Assembly (NCBI GenBank): GCA_021787615.1
Contig: JAJYLP010000004.1
Location: forward strand, 26,399-90,398
Direction of reading: 5' to 3'
DNA: 64,000 nucleotides
Origin: Pseudomonadota bacterium
GTDB lineage: Bacteria; Pseudomonadota; Gammaproteobacteria; Steroidobacterales; Steroidobacteraceae
In this document: positions 51,969 through 60,672 of the stretch, piece after piece
How positions within the stretch are numbered: the stretch's first letter is position 1
How the letters are laid out: the number at the start of each line of letters is the position of its first letter
The notes under the pieces: model-generated
Seen by the model: only the letters and a program-made list of their open reading frames with translations
Told to the model about the DNA's origin: nothing
The model's database searches: none
Position numbers and translations under genes: made by a program

Positions 51969-52188
51969 TGTTCTAGGCTTAATCCCAAGGATAAACCATT
52001 GTCATTTCGTCTTTATCAGACGCCTTCAGGGCCACCAAGAACGGAACTCGGCAGCTTAAGGGTCATCGCAGCACTGCCGAACGCCCGCGTACGCGCACTG
52101 TACGCAACGTCGAAGGAGCGACCAGAGACTGCGCGGGATCGGCTAGAGACACACAGCACAGCATAGCGTTCGTGAATATGCCCTGTTA

Positions 52189-52587
52189 CTACGCAATCCA
52201 ATCCTCAAGCCGAATGCCATCGATCCGCGAGAACTCTCGTGTGTTATGTGTAACTAGAATGATGTCCAGCGCATGCGCATGACTTCCGATGAGCGTATCG
52301 AGCGGACCAATCGGTCTCCCCTGCTGCTCGAGCGATGCACGGACCTCCCCATAGGTCATTGCGGCGCCTTCATCGAAACCCGCAACCTCGAGCGGCAACA
52401 GAAATTCGCCCAGTGCGTCATGCGCAACCTTGGGGCGACTACTTTTTGCCGCGCCGAAAGTGAGTTCGCCCAACGTAATTGACGAAATTCCGACCTGTCC
52501 GATCGCCTTGCCGCGTATCTTCTTAAGCGCGACCGGATTCTTTTTGATGATGGCGATGCACGTGTCCGTATCCAGCATCCATTTCAC
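52189..52587 (-). CDS. vapC: VapC PIN-domain toxin
   Basis: MKWMLDTDTCIAIIKKNP...ISSITLGELTFGAAKS...GPLDTLIGSHAHALDIILVTHNTREFSRIDGIRLEDW. Confidence 0.95.
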   Translation of the reverse strand: MKWMLDTDTCIAIIKKNPVALKKIRGKAIGQVGISSITLGELTFGAAKSSRPKVAHDALGEFLLPLEVAGFDEGAAMTYGEVRASLEQQGRPIGPLDTLIGSHAHALDIILVTHNTREFSRIDGIRLEDWIA

Positions 52588-52817
52588 TGCAGCGGCTCCC
52601 GCCGCTCGGCTTCACGTGGCTGCTCGCGTTCGTTCATGAAATCTGCCGGAAACTTATCCAGGCTCTGAACCAGCGTATCCCACGATTTGGCTTTGGGCAG
52701 AAGTACGACCGCACTGCCGACGCGCTTGATCAGCACCTCTGCTCCGGCAAAGCGGAACTCCTTTGGAAGCCGTACCGCCTGGCTGTCCCCGTTCTTGAAG
52801 AGCTTGGCCGTTTTCAC
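52584..52817 (-). CDS. vapB: VapB antitoxin (GTG start)
   Basis: VKTAKLFKNGDSQAVRLPKEFRFAGAEVLIKRVGSAVVLLPK; overlaps vapC start. Confidence 0.93.
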   Translation of the reverse strand: MKTAKLFKNGDSQAVRLPKEFRFAGAEVLIKRVGSAVVLLPKAKSWDTLVQSLDKFPADFMNEREQPREAERREPLQ

Positions 52818-52961
52818 GAATGCACCTTGGTCTTTATTACATATAGATAAATAATATATATCCGGGTGGATTCTGTCAAGCGCACTGTCTCTGACCACTT
52901 GTAGTCCCCCCACCAGCCGCCTTCGCCCAGGTCGCCGCTAGCGAGGCGCGGGAACTCCTCT

Positions 52962-53159
52962 CCCGGCAAGACACGCATCACGATCAGGATCGATGACGAC
53001 GTCATCGAAGCATTCCGTGTCAAAGCAGAAGCGGCCGGGCGCGCCTACCAGACCCTCATCAACGAGGCGCTGCGCGCCGCGCTTACCGAAAATGATCGGC
53101 CCTTGACCGCCAAAGTGATGCGCGAGGTCGGTCGGGAAGAGCTTGCGCACGCTCGGTGA
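52962..53159 (+). pseudogene. BrnA/CopG-like antitoxin remnant lacking a start codon
   Basis: PGKTRITIRIDDDVIEAFRVKAEAAGRAYQTLINEALRAALTENDRPLTAKVMREVGREELAHAR*; upstream in-frame stop, no ATG/GTG/TTG. Confidence 0.7.
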
Positions 53160-53267
53160 CGCGATCGAGCAGGCCCTCTCGCGGCGATTCGAGGTGTCGC
53201 CGCATGGACAAGCGCGGCGCTCACCATCTGGGCTTGGGGTATACCGCAGACATGACGGAGACCGGCG

Positions 53268-53288
53268 GGGGGTATGACCTGGGGGTAC
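53268..53288 (+). repeat. Paired GGGGGTA motif upstream of att core copy 4
   Basis: GGGGGTATGACCTGGGGGTAC; second motif 62 bp before core. Confidence 0.75.
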
Positions 53289-53342
53289 CTTTCGCCGCAG
53301 ACCCGCCGCGGGACATTGAAATTCAACTAGTTGCGGCGGTAT

Positions 53343-53362
53343 TTCGACTCCGACCTCGGGCA
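53343..53362 (+). repeat. att core copy 4
   Basis: TTCGACTCCGACCTCGGGCA, followed by GACCC as at the intact tRNA gene. Confidence 0.92.
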
Positions 53363-53630
53363 GACCCAGCACTTCCGGCACCGCCGCGGATTGAATGCTC
53401 GGCGTCTCGTGCTTCGTTGCGAGTAGAACGGAGAGCCAGGACAGGCGCTGTGCCGCGGTAGCCGGTCGGCCGCGACAGGCCCGAATGAGGTACACGCCAA
53501 TCCGGCCGCCAGCGCGGGTGGCAGCGGCACCGGCGCCTTTTCGATGCTGCCCTCTTTTCGGCGATGCCAGGGGCGCACACTCACAGTGATGCATCCGCGG
53601 GATCGCATCGTGTCGAGTTCCGCTTCCAAC
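53363..53630 (+). repeat. Left-end repeat of cassette 5
   Basis: TAGCCGGTCGGCCGCGACAGG, TACACGCCAATCCGGCC, TTTTCGGCGATGCCAGGGGCGCACACTCACAGTGATGC shared with 46296. Confidence 0.75.
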
Positions 53631-53801
53631 CCACTGCTGCCGCTCATACGGTCTCGGGTTCTGCGGCTGGTCACAAAGTGCAGCGGTCGTTGAATCGACC
53701 GATCCGGAGGACATCCGGCTGACTCACGACATCCGCATCAACTGCCGGCTTGCTTCGGACCAGGGGGGGTCCTAGGAGATCGCGCCGACCAGCGCCATGG
53801 C

Positions 53802-55691
53802 TCAAAGTTTCGTGAAGCCATCACTGCTCCACTCTTCCGAGCCGACTCCGTGGTGAGCGAAGAAGAGGCCGTCGGGATCGTATTTCTGCTTAATCCTGGC
53901 GAGCCGTGAATAGCTCTCGCCCCAGAAAGCCTGCCGCCACCCCTTCTTGAAGTAGTTGGTTTCGTTCACGTAGGAGCCGCTCTGCCCCGCAACGGCGCGA
54001 AGTCGCTCCATGCAGCGCCCGATCGCTTTCGCGGCGGCGCGTCCCCTGGCGACCTCGGGCTCATGCCCCGGAATTCCCGGATACGCGGGGCCTTCCCCAT
54101 TGGCCACGATCGCGAGCGCAAAGGCGGTGAGAACCGCCGGATTGGTGGCCGTATCTCTTGCGGCGGCAATTGCCTCGGGCCGGGCACCGGCGAGACCTTT
54201 GTTGAAATGCAATTCGATCCAGGCGTGCCGTGATGCGGCGAACAAGGTATCGGCAAGCCTCCCCTGGGAATTGCTCGCGAGCAGGGAAGCGGGCATCCAC
54301 AGCGAGTCGTAACCCCAAATGTACCAGCCAACCTGACCCCCATCGGCGTCCCACCAGAAATCCGACGGGGCCGCACCGGGCCGATCGTCTCGATGAAAAA
54401 GTGGCTCGTGCATCACACGCACGAGGACGTCGTCCAAGATCGCGTGGAACGGATTGCCGTTGCGCGGATATACGATTTCCGGCCAATGCTCAGCGAGCCA
54501 GCCGGCATCCCACATGCGTCGGGCGGGGAGGCTTCCATTCGCGAACCGCCCGGGAATCGAAAATCCGAGCGGTGATGACTTCACCCAGTCCAGGAACGGC
54601 TGCCAGACTGCTCGCAGCTGCTCGTCATTCAGTCCCTGCGAGAGCAGGTCAATCTCGAGGATGTTGTCGCCGCGTACGTGCACCTGCTCTCCCCAGTGCT
54701 GATTGAACAGATGCGCGGAGTAGAAGCTGACGAACTCTCGCAGCAGCCTCCGGTAGGCGTCGTCCGAGGGCGCTTTGATCTTGAAGTTCGTGACGCCAAA
54801 ATACTCAGGGAGATCGTGCGTGCGGACGGTGAGCTTGCTCACTGCCGCGAAGGAGCCGCCGCCGCCGCCCTTGAGCGCCCAGAACAGGTCGGGATGGGTG
54901 CAGGCGTTGGCGATCCGGGTGCGACCGTCTGCCGTGACGACCTCTGCCTCAAGCAGATTTCCCGCTCCCGTTCCGTAGCGCTTGGAAAAGCTTCCGAAGC
55001 CCCCTCCCAGGATGAGTCCGGCAACACCCACCGTCGTGCAGCCCCCGCCCTGGACGTACCGCCCACCTTCGGTCGTAACCGCCTCGTAAGCCTTGAGCCA
55101 GCAAGTTCCCGCGCCCATGGTGACAGCGGGTTGTGGCGCGATCTTGCCTTCGCAGCCCCGAGGCACGAACGCGGCATGCATCTCGACGTCGGTCATGTGA
55201 CGCGTCCAGATCAGCAGCGAATCGGGCGCATTCGAGGCGCCGATGTAGCTGTGTCCACGACCTTTGATGACCAACCTCAGATTGTTGTCGCGCGCAAAGT
55301 TCACCGCCGCGGCGATGTCGTCCGCATTCCGCGCCACCACCGCATAGACGCTGGGTTGGGTCCGCCAGGCATCGACCCAGCCGAAAGTCTCGGTCAGCCC
55401 GGGCTGGTCGGCGACATAGTAGGGGTTTCTGATCTCCTTGCCGAACTGCCGGGCGGCGACGCTGTTCGGCGCGGCTTTGACGACATCGATCGGAAAGCTG
55501 ACCGGAATCAGGTTCCCATCCACCCGGGCTTTCAGGGCGGCCCACTCATCCGCCTTCGGCCAGCCGGCATCGGTGGGCCGTACGCGGCGGATGAGACCTC
55601 TCCCGGCGAGCGGATCGGCCGACGCTGCTCGAGGCAGAAGCGCAAGAACGGAAGCGACTGACAAGCCCGTGAGAATCTCTCGTCTGCGCAT
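53802..55691 (-). CDS. FAD-binding (berberine-bridge-like) oxidoreductase with twin-arginine-like signal
   Basis: MRRREILTGLSVASVLALLPRAASA; NLRLVIKGRGHSYIGASNAPDSLLIWT; GGGCTTVGVAGLILGGGFGSFSKRYG. Confidence 0.88.
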   Translation of the reverse strand: MRRREILTGLSVASVLALLPRAASADPLAGRGLIRRVRPTDAGWPKADEWAALKARVDGNLIPVSFPIDVVKAAPNSVAARQFGKEIRNPYYVADQPGLTETFGWVDAWRTQPSVYAVVARNADDIAAAVNFARDNNLRLVIKGRGHSYIGASNAPDSLLIWTRHMTDVEMHAAFVPRGCEGKIAPQPAVTMGAGTCWLKAYEAVTTEGGRYVQGGGCTTVGVAGLILGGGFGSFSKRYGTGAGNLLEAEVVTADGRTRIANACTHPDLFWALKGGGGGSFAAVSKLTVRTHDLPEYFGVTNFKIKAPSDDAYRRLLREFVSFYSAHLFNQHWGEQVHVRGDNILEIDLLSQGLNDEQLRAVWQPFLDWVKSSPLGFSIPGRFANGSLPARRMWDAGWLAEHWPEIVYPRNGNPFHAILDDVLVRVMHEPLFHRDDRPGAAPSDFWWDADGGQVGWYIWGYDSLWMPASLLASNSQGRLADTLFAASRHAWIELHFNKGLAGARPEAIAAARDTATNPAVLTAFALAIVANGEGPAYPGIPGHEPEVARGRAAAKAIGRCMERLRAVAGQSGSYVNETNYFKKGWRQAFWGESYSRLARIKQKYDPDGLFFAHHGVGSEEWSSDGFTKL

Positions 55692-55910
55692 GCTCGAGCC
55701 TTTCTTGCTGCTCTGAAGGTACGGATCCCCTGCGTTCACGGGGCTCGGGGCCCCCGCATGCCTCTGCCAACCGCGCTTTCCTGATGCGCAATGCAACGCC
55801 GGGGTGTGACAGGAAAGCGCAAACGCTAGCGAACTTCGTCTCTGGCCGCCAGTAGCAAGGTGACGAGCGGCGCCCCTCAGGGACGAAAGGCGCCCTGCAG
55901 GTGAGCAGAT

Positions 55911-56771
55911 TCAGCGAAGCAGGTGCTGGAGGCGATCGCGATAGCGGCGGCTGAGATTCACGAAGCTGCCATCGTGCAGCACGATACGATAGTCGCCATG
56001 GTCCCAGGGCTGGATCTCCCGGATCCGATCGAGGTTGACGAGATGCCCGCGATGGACCCGTACGAACCGCTTCTGATCCAGCTTCTTCTCCAAAGCTGCG
56101 AGCGACTCCCGCCTGGGATAGGCCGTCCCCTGAGCGTGCACGGTCACGTAGTTTCCATTGGCGTCGATCCGGTCGATATCGGAGACGTTCAGGACGTACT
56201 CCCGGTTGAGTTTGCGCACGATCAGACGTTCGGGGGGCGTCTCGCCTGGGGGATTCTCGGTTGACAGCGCCGCTTTGCCGGTTCGGGCCTCCGACCAGAA
56301 CCCGTAAAGGCGAAACGCCATGATGCCGACGACCACCGCCCAATATGTGATGAAATCTTTTCGATACTCGTAAAGCCAGTTCGGCCACCAGCGGCCGAAG
56401 TCGTAATGCTGCCCCAGAAACCGGTACGCCCCATCGCGCAGTGCCACCATGCCAGCCACATGAACAAGCGAGAACGGCAGCGTGGCGAGCAGATGCGCCG
56501 GGAGATTGCGCAGCCAGCCCGGCGGGGTCACCGGAAACTGAGTGAGCCACCACCCGACCGCCGGGATGAGCAGCGCGATGCAGATGACGCTGGAGGTCTC
56601 CCATATGACGGGCTGCCACACTGGCAAGTGGACCCCGAGGCGCTCCCAATTGGTCATCGTCGTGTACACGTTGGACACGGCGACGACCGCCAGCAGGATG
56701 ACGAAGAACGCCATTTGCTGAAGAAAGACTGTGCGTGCGCTGTGCGGATTGAGTTCCGGGGAGGTGTCCAT
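55911..56771 (-). CDS. Membrane-anchored LytTR-family transcriptional regulator
   Basis: Four hydrophobic segments then KLNREYVLNVSDIDRIDANGNYVTVHAQGTAYPRRESLAALEKKLDQKRFVRVHRGHLVNLDRI. Confidence 0.88.
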   Translation of the reverse strand: MDTSPELNPHSARTVFLQQMAFFVILLAVVAVSNVYTTMTNWERLGVHLPVWQPVIWETSSVICIALLIPAVGWWLTQFPVTPPGWLRNLPAHLLATLPFSLVHVAGMVALRDGAYRFLGQHYDFGRWWPNWLYEYRKDFITYWAVVVGIMAFRLYGFWSEARTGKAALSTENPPGETPPERLIVRKLNREYVLNVSDIDRIDANGNYVTVHAQGTAYPRRESLAALEKKLDQKRFVRVHRGHLVNLDRIREIQPWDHGDYRIVLHDGSFVNLSRRYRDRLQHLLR

Positions 56772-57162
56772 CGTGATCGACCTGTCTACCCAATGCAATT
56801 ATTGCCCAGACCTGGAAGGATCGCATTGTTTAGAGCCACCCTGGTCCTCTCGGCTAGCTCGTGCGGTTCGATCGTCCGATTCCGCGACCGAGCTTCCCAG
56901 GCGCCTACCCGGCCCGAATGGGCTGCGTGCTCACTGATGTCGCCGAAACTGGTGCCGCCTGCTACGTACATCGCCGGCGCCTTTCTCGGTCGCGGCGAGC
57001 CGACCCACGCGTACTGGTCGATCCTTCATACGTTCAACGGCCGGTATCAGAGTGAAGCGGCGTCTCGATTGGTTGGTCTATGGAAACGACGAGCGGCAGC
57101 AGCTGGCCGGCCGGAGACGCCAAGCACGCGCGGCACAGCGCAGCGCCCATCAACACACTCCG

Positions 57163-57506
57163 TTACTGCGCAATCCAATCTTCGAGTCGAAGGCCGTCGA
57201 TCCGCGAGAACTCTCGTGTGTTATGTGTGACTAGAACGATGTTCAGCGCATGCGCATGACTGCCGATGAGCATATCGAGCGGCCCAATCGCGCTCCCCTG
57301 CTGCTCGAGCGATGCACAGACATCCCCGTAGGTCATTGCGGCGCCGTCATCGAAACCCGCAACCTCGAGCGGCAACAGAAATTCGTTCAGTGCGTCATGC
57401 GCCACCTTGGGACGGCTACTCTTTGCCGCGCCGAACATGAGTTCGCCCAACGTAATTGACGAAATTCCGACCTGCCCGATCGATTTGCTGCGTATTCTCT
57501 TAGGTG
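57163..57506 (-). pseudogene. 5'-truncated vapC paralog of 52189..52587
   Basis: IGQVGISSITLGELMFGAAKSSRPKVAHDALNEFLLPLEVAGFDDGAAMTYGDV...LRLEDWIAQ; lacks the first ~25 residues; nearly identical DNA stops at ~57506. Confidence 0.85.
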
Positions 57507-57653
57507 ATGCGCGAAAACGTCCGGGAAGCCCTTGCGCACGCTCGGTGAAGCGATCGAGCCGACCCTTAGCGGCGATGCGAGGCATCGCCGCATGGACATG
57601 CGCGGCGCTCACCGGCTGGGCTGGGGGTCGCGGATCGCGGCCGCAAAGCACCG

Positions 57654-57674
57654 CGGGGTACCGGATCGGGGCAC
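57654..57674 (+). repeat. Degenerate paired GGGGTA motif upstream of att core copy 5
   Basis: CGGGGTACCGGATCGGGGCAC; second motif 61 bp before core. Confidence 0.65.
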
Positions 57675-57727
57675 TTCGACCCAATTCCGGGCCGTTTCTT
57701 ATTTGGAATCAGTGACTTGTGCCAGAG

Positions 57728-57746
57728 TTCGACTGCGACCTCGGCA
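57728..57746 (+). repeat. att core copy 5 (right boundary of array, diverged)
   Basis: TTCGACTGCGACCTCGGCA, one substitution and one deletion. Confidence 0.75.
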
Positions 57747-58075
57747 CCACCCTTGCGAGCGTCGCTGTGGTCCGCCCGGCGACGCTGCTCGACCGGAACA
57801 GGGAACGCTTGAACGCCATCGCACGAAACGGTGAGCCAGTAGGCGCGCGGCTGTGCGCCGCGTGGCCGCAGCCGCAGATTTAGCCTTTGTCTTTGAGCCG
57901 TCCGGCTCCGGGCCGATAGCGCCGTCAGCGGCGCTTGTGCGGTCGGCCCCCGTCTGCGAGTGTGACCGGCCGCACGAGTCCGCCCACCCCGGAGCCGGGA
58001 CAGGCCCATCAGTGAGTGAAAACGTGAAATGCAGTCCCATCCGCCTCCGGCGGCACCCTTAATTTGCTGATTGCC

Positions 58076-60022
58076 ATGAGTGCCTTTTGCTTCATTCGGC
58101 GTGCGACGCTGCGCGGGTGCGCGGCCACACTGCTGCTCGGCGCCTGGACGCTCGGCGCCGCCGCGCGCGCCGGCTGCTTCGATGTGCGCGCGCCGGCATA
58201 CCGCCAACTACGTCCGCTGGCCATGCAGAATCCGCCTCGGGCGCTGGCCGAAGTGAAGGCCCGAATGGCCGCCCTGCCTCCCGATGCGGCGCAGCGCGAG
58301 CCGCGGGCTCTGGCGGCCCTGTATGCCGTGCGGGCGAGCGCCTACGGGCAGCTCACCCTGACGCACCCGCAGCGCACCGCCGCGCTCGCAGGGCTCGCCC
58401 TGCTGCACGATCCGACCGATCCGCTGCGCCTGGAGCTGCTCGCCAATTACGGCAGCAGCTTCTCCGCTCCGGCGGCCATCACCAAAGCGCTCGTCGAGAT
58501 CAAACGGGCGCGCGCACTGCTGCCGCATGGATCGCGCAGCGACGTGTGCCTGCAGGCCGACCAGGGTTTCATGAACATGTTGCGCAACCGCACGAGCCTG
58601 GCGATCCGCGAACTGACCCAGGCCTACATGCAAAGCGTTGCGAACAAGCTGCCCATGGCCCGCGTCGTGGCGAGCGAGGGACTGGCGGTCGCACTGCGCA
58701 GCATGGGCGATGATCACGAGGCGCTGAATTACATCGGCCAGCAGATCGCGTGGGACAAGGCCCATCATGCGAGCGACGATCTGTCCGGGGGCATCTACTT
58801 CAAGGGTGAGATCCTGCGGGCCATGGGGCGCTACCACCGGGCCATCGCGGCGCTGCGACAATCGCGGGCAATCAGCTCCTCGGTCGGCGATCAGCAGGGC
58901 GTGGCGTACGCGAATCTGCGTATCTGCGAAACGAACATTGCGTTGAAGCGCTATGCAGCCGCGCGCCGTGAGTGCGATCGGGCGGCCCCGGTGCTCACCG
59001 CCGGCAAGGTGGCGAGCATGATCAAGGAAACGCACGTGCAGCTTGCGCGGATCGACCTTGCCCAGGGTCACCCGCGGCGCGCGCTGCAGCTGCTCAGTCA
59101 GGTGCTCGACAAACACGGCGCCGACATGGTCGCCTTCACCGTGGCGCCGGCCTACCTGGCGCGCGCCGAGACCAACGCCGCATTGCATCACTACAGCGGC
59201 GCCTATCATGACCTGAGCACCTATATGCGCCTGTACAGAGCGCAGAACCGCGGCAATCAAACCCGGCTGCGCGATGCGCTCGAGGTGCGCTTCCAAGCCA
59301 AGCAGGAATTCCAGCGCAACGCGGTGCTGCGGCGCAAGCTGCAGGCCGCCTCCGACAAGGCCACCAGACAGAATCAGCTGCTGCTCTGGATGGAGGCAGC
59401 GGGCGTCGGCGGTGCACTCGTCATTGCGTTGCTTTCGTACATCGTAATTGCCGACCGGCGCCACCGCCGCCAGCTCGTGGTGCTCGCCAACGCGGATCCC
59501 CTGACCGGCATGCCGAACCGTGGCTGCACCGCACAGCTGGCCACCGCGGCGCTCACCGAGGCGCTCGAGCAGAGCCGGCCGCTCACGGTGGCGCTCATCG
59601 ATTTCGACTACTTCAAGACCATCAACGACCAGTGCGGGCACGCCGCCGGCGATCACGTGCTGCGAGAGTTCGCGCAGCTGTCGCGCGGCGCGCTGCGCGC
59701 CGGTGACATTCTCGGTCGCTGGGGAGGAGAGGAATTCCTGCTCGTGTTGCCCGATGCGACGCTCGACTCAGCGCTCGCCACCGTCGAGCGGCTGCGCGTG
59801 CTCGCCCTCGGCATCCAGATCCCCTGCCCCGAGGGAAAGATCAGCCTGCCGCGAGTCACCTTCAGCGCGGGTCTGGCAAGCACCGCCGACGGGCCCCGCA
59901 CGCTCGATGAGATCGTCGCACGGGCCGACGTGGCCCTGTACGAAGCCAAGGACGCCGGCCGCGACGCGGTGCGTATCAGTAAAGCCCGCGCACAGGGCGC
60001 GCCCGAACCGCGCCGGGCTTGA
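58076..60022 (+). CDS. Diguanylate cyclase with N-terminal TPR-like region, TM and C-terminal GGDEF
   Basis: LANADPLTGMPNRGCTAQL...RWGGEEFLLVLPD. Confidence 0.88.
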   Translation: MSAFCFIRRATLRGCAATLLLGAWTLGAAARAGCFDVRAPAYRQLRPLAMQNPPRALAEVKARMAALPPDAAQREPRALAALYAVRASAYGQLTLTHPQRTAALAGLALLHDPTDPLRLELLANYGSSFSAPAAITKALVEIKRARALLPHGSRSDVCLQADQGFMNMLRNRTSLAIRELTQAYMQSVANKLPMARVVASEGLAVALRSMGDDHEALNYIGQQIAWDKAHHASDDLSGGIYFKGEILRAMGRYHRAIAALRQSRAISSSVGDQQGVAYANLRICETNIALKRYAAARRECDRAAPVLTAGKVASMIKETHVQLARIDLAQGHPRRALQLLSQVLDKHGADMVAFTVAPAYLARAETNAALHHYSGAYHDLSTYMRLYRAQNRGNQTRLRDALEVRFQAKQEFQRNAVLRRKLQAASDKATRQNQLLLWMEAAGVGGALVIALLSYIVIADRRHRRQLVVLANADPLTGMPNRGCTAQLATAALTEALEQSRPLTVALIDFDYFKTINDQCGHAAGDHVLREFAQLSRGALRAGDILGRWGGEEFLLVLPDATLDSALATVERLRVLALGIQIPCPEGKISLPRVTFSAGLASTADGPRTLDEIVARADVALYEAKDAGRDAVRISKARAQGAPEPRRA

Positions 60023-60132
60023 GGCCGAGCGCGGGATCCTGCTGTCGACAAGGGCGCCCGGCCACCGTATGCTGGCGCAGGTTCATCCGCGCTTAAGCCT
60101 CATGCGCGTTGCCTCCGTCATCGCCTGACACC

Positions 60133-60672
60133 ATGAATTTCTGCAGCCAATGCGGCGCGCGACTGACGGTGCGCGTCCCTCCCGGCGATCATCTGCCGCG
60201 CTACGTGTGCGATGCGTGCGGCGCCATCCATTACCAGAACCCGCGCCTGGTCGTCGGCTGCGTGCCCGAGCACGATGGCCGCATTCTGCTGTGCCGGCGC
60301 GCGATCGAGCCGCGCCGCGGCTTCTGGACGGTGCCGGCGGGGTTCATGGAAAACGGCGAGACGCTGCAGCAGGCGGCGGCCCGCGAGTCACGCGAAGAGG
60401 CGCTCGTGGAAGTCGAGATCGGCTCTCTCCTGTCGGTGGTGCACGTGCTGCATGCGCAGCAGGTCCACGTGTTCTTTCGCGCCACCATGCCCAAGGGGGA
60501 GCACCAGGCCGGGCCGGAGAGCCTGGAAACAGCGCTGGTGCGGCCCGATGACATCCCCTGGAGGGAACTCGCCTTCCCGAGCACGGAATTCAGCCTGCGC
60601 CGCTTCCTGGAGGACCGCGCCGCAGGGCGCGAGGTCCATCACTTTACTGCCCTCGCACGGCGGCTCAGCTAG
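60133..60672 (+). CDS. NUDIX hydrolase with N-terminal zinc ribbon
   Basis: MNFCSQCGARL...YVCDACGAIHYQNP; GFMENGETLQQAAARESREEALVEV. Confidence 0.9.
   Translation: MNFCSQCGARLTVRVPPGDHLPRYVCDACGAIHYQNPRLVVGCVPEHDGRILLCRRAIEPRRGFWTVPAGFMENGETLQQAAARESREEALVEVEIGSLLSVVHVLHAQQVHVFFRATMPKGEHQAGPESLETALVRPDDIPWRELAFPSTEFSLRRFLEDRAAGREVHHFTALARRLS

Larger units (their letters stand above)
43266..57746. mobile_element. tRNA-Leu-anchored tandem cassette array (five cassettes), no integrase recognised
   Basis: Six copies of tRNA 3'-end core; repeated left and right end sequences; foreign cargo. Confidence 0.85.

Noticed and set aside
52938-53714. 258-aa reverse ORF spanning att copy 4
   Set aside because: Crosses two cassettes and the att site; composition looks non-coding
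43246-57746. CRISPR array interpretation of the repeated 20-mers
   Set aside because: Spacing is 2-4 kb with coding cargo, and the repeat equals a tRNA 3' end
57566-58207. 213-aa reverse ORF across the right array boundary
   Set aside because: Spans att copy 5 and repeat DNA; no recognisable motif
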